Origin: Trigonopsis variabilis
Lineage: Eukaryota > Ascomycota > Trigonopsidomycetes > Trigonopsidales > Trigonopsidaceae
Direction of reading: 5' to 3'
Length of the DNA: 64,000 bases
Assembly: GCA_003707065.3 (NCBI GenBank)
Contig: PPXM03000010.1
Span: forward strand, 248,001-312,000
Shown here piece after piece: positions 24,230-36,787 of this stretch (position 1 is its first letter; the number at the start of each line of letters is the position of its first letter). A model generated the notes under the pieces. That model was given only the letters and a program-made list of their open reading frames with translations, was not told the origin of the DNA and did not search any database. The position numbers and the translations under genes were made by a program.

Positions 24230-26662
24230 ATGGTGTCAGATGAAAGTATACCATTGATAATAGGCGTATGTGTTGTTGGATTTGACCATGAACGGTAAGT
24301 GACGCGTGGAAAAAGAGAACCTGAGCTAGTTTTGGTATAACCAAGGCTAACTCCACTCTACCCTTGAATCTACAAATGCTAATTCGACTAGGGGACCTGA
24401 AGTTGAGTTTTGGGTCGGCCAAGGCGATAATGATAAAGCGTCCTTATGGCCTAATCTGGCTTTTCAAAGTCTACCAGATGGGAGTCACTCAGTAAGTGTT
24501 CCTTGGTGGATCTGACAACTGACAACTTAAGCACGAAGAAGATTACTCTTTTTTCACTTTAGTCTATGATCCCACTAAAGACCAAGTACCACTTAAAGGA
24601 ATTGATGAACCGACAACCTTTTTTGGAATTTCATGCTTTCGACAGATCCGAGCGTCTGCTTTAATAAAGCCTTCTTCTCAATACACACGATCCATGGTAC
24701 AGAAGAGTGTCGTTGTAGTGACTAGCAGACCGATATTTGGTCCTATTAAAGAAAAACTTGCAGTTATCACTCGGGCTTATTTTCTTCAAGCCGATTTTCA
24801 GGACCGCACGATAATAAAGTTACTATATCAAAGTCTCTGTCAAATATTTTCGGATCATATAAGTGAATCGGATGTTTATATAGGTGACTAATCAAGATTT
24901 CTGTTCTTTTTACTAATATTTAGGCATGACTGTTCGGGAGTTAGTTTATAGACTTAAATGGAGAGTTCTGCTATTATTTAAGGCGATGATTTTGGAATGT
25001 CGAATTTTATTCTTTGCTTCAAACTCAGAGATCGTTTGTGCATCTCAGTTTTCTTTGGTTTCTCTCATGCCTGGATTAGTAAATCATTTGCAAGACAGCG
25101 GCTCTATCTTCTTAGATCATTATTCTCAAAATCTAAATAGATCGACCAGTCTGAAAACAAGCGATCGATCGTCTTTGCTGGCCTATATGGGTCTCCCTCT
25201 GCAGCCTTTTGGTAAAGGGGCCTTTTTCTGTCCTTATCTACCGCTGCAACAGATGGACGATTTAAGTTGCCCGCAAACGAAGTCTTATCTTGTTGGAACT
25301 ACTAATGCTCTACTTATTAATCCTAAGAATCGGTTCGCGGACGTGTTCGTTGATATGGATACTAATACAGTCCAAGTAGTCAATCCAGATTTAATTGCAC
25401 CTTTAACTTTAACTGTGGCCGATAGACGATGGATTGATGGTTTAAGTGAGGCCGTCGTAGCCAGTTGGAATCCTGTGGATCCATCCAGGCCTGCAGACTC
25501 ATCTTTTACAGCTAGCGAAGATGATATCAGGGGCCAATTTGAGGATTATGTGATGTCTTTATTGGCTGCTCAGAAATATAGCCTCTTTCTAGAGAAGCAA
25601 AAGGCTTCTCAGCAACCAGAACTACTCTTGCAAGATATTGACGGTGACCCTTTAGTGGAATTTTCTTTAGATTTCATATCAAGATGGACTCAGACGGAAA
25701 ATTATCGGACTTGGTCTAAAATCACTGATCCTGAATTATTCGATATTATCCGCCCAGAGCACATTGCTTCAGGTAGGCTCTCCCTCGCTGATGTCCAAAA
25801 GCGACTCACCGCGAAGATCCAAGATCTTCATTTGGATGAACGCGTCGGACCGGCGAAGGAGGCTTTTGGAAGAGCAACCCATCGATTGACAGCGGCTTTT
25901 GGGTCGCTGTGGACTGATAAAGATAGAGAACGCTCTCAGAGCCCTGCTGGTACAAAGTTATCATCGCAACCATCTTCTTCAACCACAAGTAGTACACAGT
26001 CAAAGAAGGAATTGCCTGCTCCCGTGTATTCGCCTAATAAAGGGTCTCATAGATCTCCTTCGCCGTCTCCTGCCCGAGAAAAAGCCGGGTTTTCTTTTAG
26101 TGCTTGGTCTAAGTGGGCCATGGGCAGGAATCACGGGCATAAAAAAGCTGAATATTCAAAGGCGGAAGGATCAGATACGGAATTGGAAATCTCGAATGTA
26201 CCTCCTTTGCCAGCAAGGTGTTCCCAAGCGACATCTGAGGCCCCTCCTGTTTTCTTGAGGCAACCTGGTGCTCCAAATGTCTCAGCTAGTTCTCGGACCT
26301 CTCCAGAAAAGAGTGATATCGGGCTAGGCATCATTGCCCCTTCCTTTGACCCTAAAAAGAGCAGGAGCAGCTCTCGAGGCAGAAGTGTATCTCCCACCGA
26401 TTCAAAGAAGAAAAAAGACCGTTCAAACAGGGCTAGTAATAAAGAGCAACCAGAACCAAGCAAAAAAAAGAAGTCTGAAAAGGTAGTCACTGACCAGCTA
26501 ACTTCAACTGACAGCGGAGAAAAAGGCAGCAAGTTTCAGGACCTGGATGATATGGGAAAGATTGATGACAATGATGCCCAAGTTGGCGATGCAGAATCTC
26601 CGACTAATAATGAAGATTACGGGCGAGTATTTGAGGCAGAAGAGAATGTCTGGAACGAATAA
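24230..26662 (+). CDS. AVL9: AVL9-family secretory-pathway protein
   Basis: Avl9 is a DENN-related protein needed for late secretory traffic from the Golgi in yeast. Four exons (24230-24294, 24392-24491, 24532-24883, 24924-26662) give 751 residues. The introns are 97, 40 and 40 nt. The N-terminus IIGVCVVGFDHERGPEVEFW is the family opening. It is followed by CFRQI..SMVQKSVVVVTSRPIFG, then LMPGLVNHLQDSGSIFLDHY and AYMGLPLQPFGKGAFFCPY. The last third (from about residue 450) is Ser/Pro/Lys-rich and probably disordered, ending in an acidic segment. Taking only the longest single frame from 24926 would lose the first ~170 residues. Family assignment is good. Molecular activity is less well known. 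Confidence 0.9.
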
Positions 26663-26728
26663 TGACCACGACAAGCTCTTTCAACTATATAAAATCTATA
26701 AGATCTAGATAACTTCATGAGAGCAATG

Positions 26729-27583
26729 TTAAAGGAATATTTTGGGAAGAATCTTGGGAAGATCTAGAAGTGATCGAACAATAAGGGCTCCGGGAGCTGG
26801 CTCAGGGGCAGGATCAGCAGGGTCAACATAGAGAATAGGCCGTTTCCATCCAAAGTCTAAAGCACCGTTAATATTTACTTGGAGTGTTAGAAAGGGGTCT
26901 CATCGAGCACTTACATCTGCTGTCATCAACAAAGATACAATCTTCTTTATCTGTGACTTTTGCCTGATCCATTGCTTTTTGGAACATCTCAGGCTGAGGC
27001 TTGCAAACCAAAGGAAAGGCAGAGTAGTCACAGTATGTGATGCCTTCGAACAAGTCCTCGATGCCAAGAAGTTCAACAACCCGTTTAGCATGATTTATGT
27101 AAGCATTAGTGAAAAGCCATAGCCGGACTTTTGAGCGGTCGATCGACAAGAGGAGTTTTCGGAGACGTGGATCTTGACAGAGTTAGAACGTGCAATCGAG
27201 TAAACTCACCAGGAGAAAGGATGGTTTCAAGTGGTAACGTATCATCTACCTGACTGTTATATTCTAAGGGGTCGATCTCATGATGTCTCACTAGATGATG
27301 AGTCTCTTTTCTCCAACACCATACATACCGAGTCCTTCTAAAGCCAAACCATAATCCTAACGAAATTAAAAACGTTTCTATGAACAGACGTACTTTGTAA
27401 TAGCGATTGTGCAGTTCCGCAGCCACATGTGGATCTAGATTCAACGTCTTTTGGAAATATTGGTCGATTTTTTCGGCCATTAAATCATGAATTTTGTATG
27501 ATTTAGGGTAAAGACCTAAATTAGAATCTTTCTCAACTCATCCACGACGTACAGTTGTCAATATCAAAGAAAAAGACTTTCAT
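26729..27583 (-). CDS. SDT1: HAD-family pyrimidine 5'-nucleotidase (Sdt1/Phm8-like)
   Basis: Members dephosphorylate nucleoside monophosphates in the cytosol. Six exons (27553-27583, 27394-27515, 27329-27356, 27210-27290, 26915-27172, 26729-26877) give 222 residues. Four of the five introns are exactly 37 nt and one is 38. All four HAD motifs are present. Motif I is FFFDIDNCLYP with both catalytic Asp, motif II Thr is in WLFTNAY, motif III Lys is in CKPQPEMF and motif IV is FVDDSR. The family segment YGLALEGLVRHHEIDPLEY comes together only after removing two introns around a 28-nt exon, which strongly supports the model. Sdt1 and Phm8 are close relatives and I cannot separate them. Confidence 0.9.
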
Positions 27584-27829
27584 AATGGAGGATAGAGAGC
27601 ACGAACAGATGAAGGTGCTCACGAACGTGGGAGCTGTAATGGCAAAAATGAAAGAATAATGACCAACAATGGTGAGAGTGAGGTGATATTAAAACGATAT
27701 ACGAGACAACATAGTTTGGCATTTTTAAAGCACAGATTTTTCTAGATACAGATATCGTAATACGCTTCATAATAACTTCATTGCAGTAGGGAGTGAGAAC
27801 CATTAACGGTCGTTGCCAGGTTAACAGGC

Positions 27830-29959
27830 ATGGTGAACCTCTCTCTACCTTGCATCTTCACTCGGATGAGCGTTTCATCAGCGCCTACTTTGGCCTTTAA
27901 CTTTGCAGAGGAGTGCTCAAAACTATTAGCATTCCGGGATCAGAAATTGGGAGTCTCTCTCCCTTGGAATGCTCAAACCACTAAAGCCTCAAGCCCGACT
28001 AGAGCTTTTCGATTCAAGCCTGTTAGTAAGAAGGCGCAAGACTACAAGCGAGCCTATGAAATTTCATTACAAGAAATATTGAGAGAGAATCAGGCTTCTC
28101 ATGTTCCCTGTCGAATAAGTCCGGTAGAGTATTCATATCAACAAGGTGTTTATATCCAGTCATTGAAGGAAGCATTAAAACCCAATTCCATGACTGAACT
28201 TTCGAACGAGGCCGCAGAAAGCGATTTAAAAAGCTTGAATGGCTTCCCCGCTCAAATAATGGGACTTGATCGGTCTATGGAGTCACCTTCAATCGTGGAT
28301 CTTCCTTATGATCAGGACCTTAAGCCATCAAGTGTCCGACCAAACAAGACTATACTCCCAATTCATGATCCCACTCGCCTTGTTTCAGATTTAAACGCTG
28401 TTTCACAGAGAGACCCTGCTCTCATCCCTAGTTCACAAAATTATATGTCGACAAGACCTCCACCACGACGATCTTTAAAGAAATATGACGATTTAGACAA
28501 CTCCAGTCAACCTCAGGCAAGGGCTAAACTTATACCTGATCGCCCATCTTCTCCTTATTCTCCTCCTAACCCTCACGCGCTGACAAGGCTCGAATCCCAT
28601 CATCCCGAGTACTCTTATGCTGTTCTGTCCGAGTCGTCAAAAGGGTCATATGGGCATCGTGTGACTCAAGCAATTCCCAATCGATCACATGTGGATTATA
28701 GCGGAATGCAGCCTCAAGAAACCTACGGCCAACACTCAGGTCATCGATCATATGGCCAAGTTGTGCCAAGTCAAGTCCAACAACAAGCTTATTCTTTCTA
28801 CGGGCAGTCCTTGGAACCTTCCGCTGCAACTGAAACATTTTATGATCAACCCGCTCATACACAACAAACAGTCCAACTGCCGATATTACAGGACGATACC
28901 CATCTTCCAAGCTCAACTTCTGGTCAAAGTCAACGCAATGGACACCAAGTACTTTTCTCTTCCTCCCCAGTGCAATCACACCCCGAAGGCTCATATTATC
29001 AACAACCTCTTTATCAATCCTCTCGTTATTACTACACAAAATCTAAAGCGACTCCTGTGGAAGTGGGAGATACCTCTTGCTCTACAATATCAAAGCTTAT
29101 ACGACCGCCTTCCACGCCAAATCAACTTGGACAATACTCCAGGGCTATCTCTTCTAACAACTATGATATGCCATCATCAGCTGAAGTTCATATGAAGACT
29201 GTGCAGGAGGAAGAGGGATCATCAGATGAAGAATACGAGCCAAGCGACCTCCAGTCCTCGCTATTAAAAGGCAATACTGCTCGGAAAAATACTCTTGATA
29301 CACGAGCTGCTGCCCCACTTGCAGTGAAGGATAGTGAGGATGCATATGATCCCACAAAACCATTGGACCTAAGTGAGTACACTCAAGTAATAATGAAAGG
29401 CCGGAAATTCAATAAAGCCAATGAAGAGTCGTCAGATTCTGATGATGATTCCGAGTCTAAGTCTTCGAGTGATGACGAACAACAGTCTAGTGCATTCCAC
29501 CTTGTGCCTCCCTCTGCTGCTACAAACTATCAACCGCAAAGAAAGGATGCTAAAACGACGGTCAAAGATGCAGCAGAGAAACTGAAGCGATCCAAAAAAC
29601 GACGAACAAAGGTGGAAGGAAAGGTTAAGTCTAATGACAACGACGAAGAGCCCAAAAAGCGCTCTCGACGGAAAAGAGGAGGAAGAAATACTAGAAGAGA
29701 CACTGGTGGAGGCAGAGTATTCTCAGAGCCGATATTCAGCGATAGCAATCCCCAGACTTATGACCCACTGGATACACCTGCTTACGGTTATTATTACACT
29801 GCACCTGCATCAGCAAGCTATTTAACGCCTTTTCCTCCCACACAGGCTTATGCAGGAGAGCAATACGGAGAAGGCGCTCCTCAACCTTCAGCTCGTGCTA
29901 TGTATCAAATGCCAGCGACTTCCATGATGACTGCAAGAGACTACTACCGACGAGGATAG
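27830..29959 (+). CDS. Hypothetical protein, 709 residues, disordered and YQ-rich
   Basis: I do not recognise this protein. The N-terminal ~110 residues look folded or helical (FNFAEECSKLLAFRD, AQDYKRAYEISLQEILREN). The middle is rich in Ser, Pro, Gln and Tyr, for example YGQVVPSQVQQQAYSFYGQS. After that comes an acidic serine tract (SSDSDDDSESKSSSDDEQ). A strongly basic segment (KRSKKRRTKVEGKVK and KKRSRRKRGGRNTRR) could be a nuclear localisation or RNA-binding patch. A Tyr-rich C-terminus ends MTARDYYRRG. The start could be Met1 or the Met at residue 13 (MSVSS). The single long frame and coherent composition support a real gene. Its neighbour downstream is a KH protein, but a functional link is not shown. 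Confidence 0.75.
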   Translation: MVNLSLPCIFTRMSVSSAPTLAFNFAEECSKLLAFRDQKLGVSLPWNAQTTKASSPTRAFRFKPVSKKAQDYKRAYEISLQEILRENQASHVPCRISPVEYSYQQGVYIQSLKEALKPNSMTELSNEAAESDLKSLNGFPAQIMGLDRSMESPSIVDLPYDQDLKPSSVRPNKTILPIHDPTRLVSDLNAVSQRDPALIPSSQNYMSTRPPPRRSLKKYDDLDNSSQPQARAKLIPDRPSSPYSPPNPHALTRLESHHPEYSYAVLSESSKGSYGHRVTQAIPNRSHVDYSGMQPQETYGQHSGHRSYGQVVPSQVQQQAYSFYGQSLEPSAATETFYDQPAHTQQTVQLPILQDDTHLPSSTSGQSQRNGHQVLFSSSPVQSHPEGSYYQQPLYQSSRYYYTKSKATPVEVGDTSCSTISKLIRPPSTPNQLGQYSRAISSNNYDMPSSAEVHMKTVQEEEGSSDEEYEPSDLQSSLLKGNTARKNTLDTRAAAPLAVKDSEDAYDPTKPLDLSEYTQVIMKGRKFNKANEESSDSDDDSESKSSSDDEQQSSAFHLVPPSAATNYQPQRKDAKTTVKDAAEKLKRSKKRRTKVEGKVKSNDNDEEPKKRSRRKRGGRNTRRDTGGGRVFSEPIFSDSNPQTYDPLDTPAYGYYYTAPASASYLTPFPPTQAYAGEQYGEGAPQPSARAMYQMPATSMMTARDYYRRG

Positions 29960-30205
29960 TGTATATTAGACGGTTATCATATCACTGTACATTAACATCT
30001 GTACCTAACTGTTTTTCTAGTTTAACGTCTATCATTCATAAAAGTATCCGAAAATTCATTGCAAACGCTAAATTCCAGGCTACTTGGTCCTTTCTCATGT
30101 ATGAACTACTCTCCAGTACTAGACTGATCGCCTGTTTATTCACGTGATCGCTACTTAACGAGGAGGCTGCCACGTCAAACGACATCGCGGTAAACTTTTT
30201 GCAAT

Positions 30206-33200
30206 ATGGCTTTAGCAGGACGAGGAGAGATTGACAGTTTCAGTCGCTTGATGAACCAAGAGAGGCCTTCAGAGATAAAAGAAGAGAAGATAACGATGAC
30301 GTTCAGTCTTCCCTATCAGAGAATTGAAGAGCCAGATCCAGCGACGGTTCTCTACAGGTCTAGTCAAGCAAACGAGAACTGGACTGAACCTGGCCCAGGT
30401 AACCAAAGAAGAACTACAGATAATACCATCTATTTAAGGGGGTTGATTGATGGATTAGATGTTGATAATCGAGTGGATGGGACGTTGACGATTGATGAGC
30501 GGGATCTTAATAAGATGTCGATTACAATGACTGGGGATACCCAACGAGTCATCCAACTTAAAAGCCAAGCTCTGAGAGCGTATATAAGAATGGTATGATA
30601 TCAGCCTATCCAAAGAGATAAGTTATTTGTGTCTTTTTCGTCTTTTGGATCCTATATCCAGTTTCTAACATGTTCAGGAAGCTTCACATATCGGAGTAGA
30701 TACCTATCAGATTCTTCAGTCAAACGGATCAATCCGTCAGGGGGTATCTGAAAGTCTGGATACTATTGCGAAAGCTTGTTGTGTTACCATATTCATCACC
30801 AATTCACCAGACTTGTCATTACATGACAAAGTCAATGAGAAGGGAAAAGGACTGGCACATATGCCTTATCATATTTATCTAGTTGGAACTAATGATGACG
30901 TTTACAGTGCGAAAGACAGGGTGAATATATTACTTGACACATTGGTAAGTCTCCCATGCTCTTATGACTGGACAGCTTTTGCTAACCAATTTCCTCGCTA
31001 TGTAGGATAAAAAATTTGTTGGCTGCGTATCTATTCCGTTGAGCCTCTATCCTCTTTTATCCGGGCGCTTTGAATGCAACTTGAATAAGATTAGAGAATG
31101 GACACATACCAAGATCTATAGCTCCTCCCGATTACCACAGGTGTATAAAAATCTATCAGAAGATAATAATGAAGCTGCTCAGTTGGATAATGATGTCGTT
31201 TATATAACTGGAACTGAGATGCAAGTTGCCCTGGCCAAAAAGTTGTTAATGGATCTCAAAAGTCAGGTCACTTTTATTGAAAAAGAGTTCATCATCTCTT
31301 TTTCTAAAATTGACAATTTGTTGCTATTCCATACCGATCAGCTAGATCAGATCATGAAAGAGAATGGAGTATTTGTCCAATTTCCTAACTTAGGCGCTGG
31401 CCGATCCATTGTCAGAATCCAATCAGCTTCCAAAAACTTCTTAGAGAATGCAATTAAACAAGTCACGAAATTGGTATGTTCTCTACGCTTTACTGTCGTT
31501 GGATCTAACCATAATCTAGACCTGTAATTCATATTCTGGTTCTTATTGGGTCCATGAGGACAGTTTAAATGATGAGGGCTTTTATGAACCTCCTTCCACA
31601 AGCCCTCCCAGGCAAGAGATTGAGAAGGCATTGAGTAGGATTTCTCTAAGTAGTGGAGCCGACGTAACTTACTATCGTGGAGCCTTTGATTTCTCGGGTG
31701 ATTTGGAGCAACTGAAAATGGCTCTCTCAATCGTTCGCGGTCTTCCATTCTGGCCTCAATGTAAAATCCAAATCTTGTTCCGATTGGAGTTGGCCAATGA
31801 CTACAAGGAGTTCATTGCGGGAAAGAAGAATGGTAAGCTCCGTCGGATCATGAAGAGCGTTCCGGTTTACATCAAATTCACGCCTTTTAATGAATATAAT
31901 TTCTATCTGGATCTATTTTCCCTTGACTATGCTGCCGCTTTGAGTGGTCTAGAGCTTATGGAAGAAGAATTGCCTGCTGAGCTGCGATTCTATATCCCCG
32001 AATGTTTCCATAAACAACTGATTGGGACTATGGGGCTTATGGTTAAGCCAGTTATGCGAAAGCATAATGTTTACATCGAATTCTTCAACGCTCCGGAACC
32101 TTCTATACTCAGCACTCTTGTCGCACGAGGTGATAATGTACTCATCCGCTGTCCAGCAAAAAATAAAGATAATATAGTACCGGCTAAGCGCGATCTCCTC
32201 GATTTGGTTGCCCAAGAAGAAGAAAAGACTAGTAACTGTCTTGTTCGAATTACCCGAGCGCATCAGCGTATTCTCTTAACCCAAAAAAGTGGAGTCCTCT
32301 TGGATATAGAGCATAAGACTGGGGCAACTATCAAATTCCCCGAGACTGAGAAAGATAGTGATCTAGTTCTGATAATGGGGGTTGATAATAGCCCCCTTGA
32401 TGCTGCTAAAATGATTCGGGACATCATGCCTCTTGACTACGAGCTTCGCGTTGCGGTTGATTCTACCTTCTTTGACAAGATCTCACTTACTAATCCAGAC
32501 TTTATAAATATTGTTGTCATCCCCCTTTGGCTTCGTTACAACGTTCAGATTTCTATTAGTGCCAAGGGGAAAGCTCTGGGTGGCTCTACTGAACAGAAGT
32601 TTTATCGTTTAGTCTTATCCTGGGCTGAGGGGCTCAGTTCTGAAGATATTGGTGCTCTTCTAGAACTGGTCACCGGCTACTTGCACGAGAACAGGTTCTC
32701 AGTTGTCTATCAAGATTACCTTAAACGCGAGCCCATTGAACGCACTCATATCAATCATGGTGGACTTCAACCACCACTGCCAAAGCTAGGTCGCCATGGC
32801 TCTTCTCGAGAACCTATGCACAAGCGTGGCAGAAGTCCAGAACCTCCGATGTCTTATGATTATATGCCCCCCTACCCTGAGAGGTACCCCCGAGATCCTT
32901 ATGGCCGACCACCCCCTCCCACATACCGGTATGCCTACGATTATCCACCGGCGATGCGTACCCGCTACGCCAGTCCTGACCGTTACCCTTACCCAATGGA
33001 GTACCCTGTCGAAGATTACGCTTACCCGCCACCTTATGCGCGACCGTACCCTCCCCGGCCGTCGTCATCGGGAGGTCAGCCGATTCGTTCGGCTGGCTCT
33101 CCTCAAAGACCACCTCCGGCGGTTCCATACTATGATTATGGCTATTACCCTCCGTCAGGACACAAGCGTCCGAGGGAGTATCGCGAAGCCGATTACAGGC

Positions 33201-33292
33201 AAGGGCAAACCTATGTCAGGGACCCATATTACCCCTACGGGACCCCAGCGCCGCCGCAATCAAAAGAGCGCGGATCTCATGGAAAGAGGTAG
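30206..33292 (+). CDS. Multi-KH-domain RNA-binding protein
   Basis: Four exons (30206-30592, 30678-30944, 31006-31473, 31520-33292) with introns of 85, 61 and 46 nt give 964 residues in a continuous frame. Several segments resemble KH folds. One contains FHKQLIGTMGLMVKPVMRKH with a GxxG-like GTMG loop, and another contains HQRILLTQKSGVLLDIEHK with a degenerate loop. The segment EFIAGKKNGKLRRIMK also has the KH-like GKKNG loop. The last ~150 residues are rich in Pro, Tyr and Arg (for example PPYPERYPRDPYGRPPPP), a low-complexity tail common in RNA-granule proteins. It resembles fungal Khd4- or Bicaudal-C-type proteins with several KH units. RNA binding is inferred from the domains, and the exact orthologue is uncertain. 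Confidence 0.8.
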
Positions 33293-33365
33293 AGTTAATG
33301 ATGGATGAAATAAAAAAAAGCAATTGATTCTGTAATCCCTGTAATATACATTGTAGCACCATTCC

Positions 33366-35161
33366 CTAGCGATCCCAGTCTCGCATAAACCTGCGAAGTT
33401 TTCGAGACGCAATTGGCTCTGAAGGACCTGGTATATGTTCCGTGATTCCTATTGTTTGTTTGAGCGTCCGGATGCGCTTCGTATGGGGCCGAAATCGTTT
33501 CACATCATCATTTTCAATACGCTTGAAACGTGTGAACGGAAGTGCCTGTTTTCCGCCTGTTTCTACTGCCTTACTCACGGCCCAGGTTGTGTCAAGCTCG
33601 GATTTAAATTGAGTAAGCTTCACGGTCTGCCATTGCCAGGAGTGCATAGAATCCAAAAGCTCTAGAAAGCAGGTCTCCTCTTCATACAACGCATCCGAAG
33701 GAGCGTCCTCGACCATTTTTCCAAGGATATGGTGCTCAGTAAAGCCTTTACTAGTGCCGACAATGGCAGGCACAGGGTCTGGGATATTAGGGAACTCGGT
33801 CTCTGAATCTGAGGGAAGAGGTCGCGTGAGAAAGTAATAGTTGAGAAGCCGGGCTTTGACATCATTATGCTTCAAGGGACCCATGCGGTGCCGGTCATGG
33901 TCTCTTCCTATGACTGTGAGATTAAGGCGTTCTGGCAAGCAGGCCCAATAGTCTCGAGACGATTGCGGGAGATTGAGCATTTTTGCTGCTACCATTACCT
34001 CTCCCCGGGAGACTCTAGGATGATGGACAAGATCGGAATTAAATCGTCTATAAGTCAGTGACTGTCTGGAATGATGAATTTTTGCGATAAGGGATACCAG
34101 TTGCTTGGTTAGGATCCGCGCAAGGATGTAAAATAGTGAGAATGCTTCGCGATGAAAATGACTGAAGTGAAGGCGACGTTGACCAGGAGATAGAGGGAGA
34201 TTATAAAACAGACTAGACAATGAGAAATGATCATTTGAAAATAGACTTACTGTTTGGATAAATAGAGGAAATTCGCGCAGTCGAGCAGCTCTGAGGGTTT
34301 TGAGAAGGCCAATAAACGGTCGAGAGAATCTAGATCGACATTCAAATCATCTGTATCATGATGAATATCGTCTGGGTATGCCTTGCTGTAATACTGTGCG
34401 ACTTTTGCTGCGAAAGACTTGTCGATTTTATATTCGTTTCCATAAGAGGTAAGCTGCATCATATTTTCCCGCTTAGTCTCCTGCTGTTGTAGCTGCGTAC
34501 AGCATTCTTGCTCCCATGATTCGAAGATGGGCGACATCTCTAGCGCAGAAGGTATGCTGGCCATTGACAGAGCGTGATGAGACTTGGATGCAAGACATAG
34601 AAGATTGGAATAATCAATGCAGGCCTGTAGAGATTTATTGCATTTCGAAGCAATCATTGCCATTGAATATTTTGAACGGCGCCCCAGAAGGGTGAAGAAT
34701 ACATGTTTTTCGTAAGCAGTCCAATATACTGAGCCAACGTATGAGTCTTCGAGACGGTCTCCTGCGTTGAGATTTTTCTGATGAGAAAAAAACCACTGCT
34801 CATCAAAAAAGAATTCACCGCATTCCCGATTAAAGAAACGTTCATAAGTCGAGCAAGACCTGGAATCAGAATAATAAGTATACTCCAATGAAGAGTCAAT
34901 TGTCCTGTTAGGGTGGTACGATGACGATTTTGAAGATGAAGAAGAAAAATGGGATGAAGAAGAATAATCACAATCATGGCTGGAGGAAACATGCGATTCT
35001 TGTTCCATTTCCATCTCAGTGATCTCAAAAGAACTTGCAGCACCGGCATCAGAGGTGGCCTCTCTATCACTGTCAATATATTCTAGATCGCTAGATTCCA
35101 TGTTATAAGATTTGATAGCATATTCACTAATATCATCGTCGTCGTTCTCTCGCTGTTCCAT
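33366..35161 (-). CDS. RRN5: RNA polymerase I upstream activating factor subunit Rrn5-like
   Basis: Rrn5 is part of the UAF complex that activates transcription of rDNA by RNA polymerase I. Two exons (34251-35161, 33366-34212) joined by a 38-nt intron give 585 residues. The N-terminus is acidic and Ser-rich. A SANT/Myb-like segment follows at about residues 140-190 (VYWTAYEKHVFFTLLGRRSK). The family stretch SIPSALEMSPIFESWEQE then follows. The second exon continues HLFYNLPLSPGQRR into a less conserved C-terminal half. Two separate frames, each near 300 residues, would look like different proteins if the intron is missed. Assignment is from the SANT plus adjacent motif and is good, not certain. 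Confidence 0.78.
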
Positions 35162-36787
35162 AATTTGGGTCTAATCTGGAGCGTTACATGCAGGATTGGC
35201 TTGATTAATGAGTGATTGTTCTGGCGACTAGTCACTATTTCCCTCTTTTGATCTTTGCAGCGTAATTTGGAATAGCAATCTCAAAATTCCAGCGATATCT
35301 TGGAGCGGATAAAGCTATCAAAGCAGCTTACCTTCTCAATTATCTACGCTGAGAAGCTTCGGAAACAAAGCTTTCTAGTCTAAGTAGAATTCCCTGTCGC
35401 ACGCTTAATGCAAGTCACTTGAACATATATGAATGCCTGGCATAATTCAAATTTTTTAATGGTTTCGATTAGTGCCCAATTTACACCTGCTTGGCAAGAT
35501 ATCTTCAATGCATCGTCTACCTGCAAGAAAGTGGTCGCCAGTAGTTTGCGGCAGAGGAAATTTTGCTTCTGGTGCGTCACTCTTTGAAAAGGTATCATCT
35601 GCTTGGAAGCGCCCCTTTGATAATCTAACTGAAGTTAGGTAATTTAATGAGGAGCAACTAAATGGCACTCACCTCGTATCCGCCCAGGCGCCTGCCCGTT
35701 GACTTGCAATGAATATCTACAATCGCAATTTATCCTCGATAAAGTCTGAAGATCTGATTTGGGCCAGAGTTCATCTATTAGAAAAATGGTGCTTACTGCA
35801 TGTGTAGATGAATAAGCATCTCGCGATTCGAATCCTTGGGTTGATATTCGACAGGTACTCAGGCAGGAATTAGAATTAGAAAAAAAAAAGTCACTCTATA
35901 GGACAGAAACTGGGCTTTCATCTCGTTTTGACGAACAGAATTTACTTGTCAGGTCGAGACTTGGATTCTCATTTTCCTCACTAAAAAGCGATATGTTGAT
36001 ACTTGCAAAAGTGTTCCGTACCGCGCGGGTAATGCACCCACGGGCCTTCGATTGTTGATCGTAACTTCGACGGTCAGACTTAATCTTCTTCCTTTTACAC
36101 TCGACCACGAAAACGTTCTCTTGCGAGGTATTCTCTACTTATGGAGGTTTTTGTACTTTTTCTTCAGGCTTAATATCCCCTCCACTGGTTGTTGCTTATC
36201 TTGATATCTTGTGGTTTCTGCTTCAGTACGGGAAAGCGGTCGAAGCAATCTTTCGGCGATTAGTCCTTTTGAGAACGGGTTATGATAAAAGAAAAAGAGC
36301 TCTAGAATATTCTGGCAGCTTCGATAGCTGTTATCCTGGAAAGATGTTTTCGGAGAATGTCCATAGCACATTTACGCCTATTACGCCTGAGGCGAGTATA
36401 AAAATCTCGGCGCATGCATTGGGGAACTAACACAGTTCATATTGAACTTCATGAAAAATGCTCCCTTTTCACTCCTTTTTCAATTCGTCTTGTTCGTGTA
36501 CGCTGTGCGTCAAAAAAAGACTAGTTATGACTTATAAAGAGGAAACCTCTCCGTGATACCTCTCCACTATATTCGTTGATTCAAAATATCTATCTAGTCA
36601 TAATATTAAACTAGTTTAATGCCATGTCCTGCATTGATCTCGGATTTCTAAGACATGCAGTACAGATACAGTCGAGTAGTCTTCAACCTACCTCCCACAA
36701 TGTTTGCACATATATGACTGATAAAAACAGAGCATAAATACGCGTCATATGCCTCCGAATCTCTCTGTACACTAGTATACATCTAAC
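35162..36787. other. Long intergenic region upstream of RRN5
   Basis: This 1.6-kb stretch is one of the two longest gene-poor intervals in the window. Frames of 60-78 codons occur on both strands (for example 35380-35668, 35896-36108, 36135-36371), but none has domain features. A tRNA B-box-like string at about 35836 does not fold into a T-arm. The region could hold an unannotated noncoding RNA or a small multi-exon gene, but I cannot support one. Confidence 0.5.

Noticed and set aside
28566-29039. 157-codon reverse frame inside the 709-residue orphan
   Set aside because: It lies entirely within a longer coherent forward frame and has no recognisable domain.
35800-35880. tRNA-like B-box string (GATTCGAATCC)
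   Set aside because: The flanking bases cannot form a T-arm or acceptor stem, and no A-box or anticodon arm fits.
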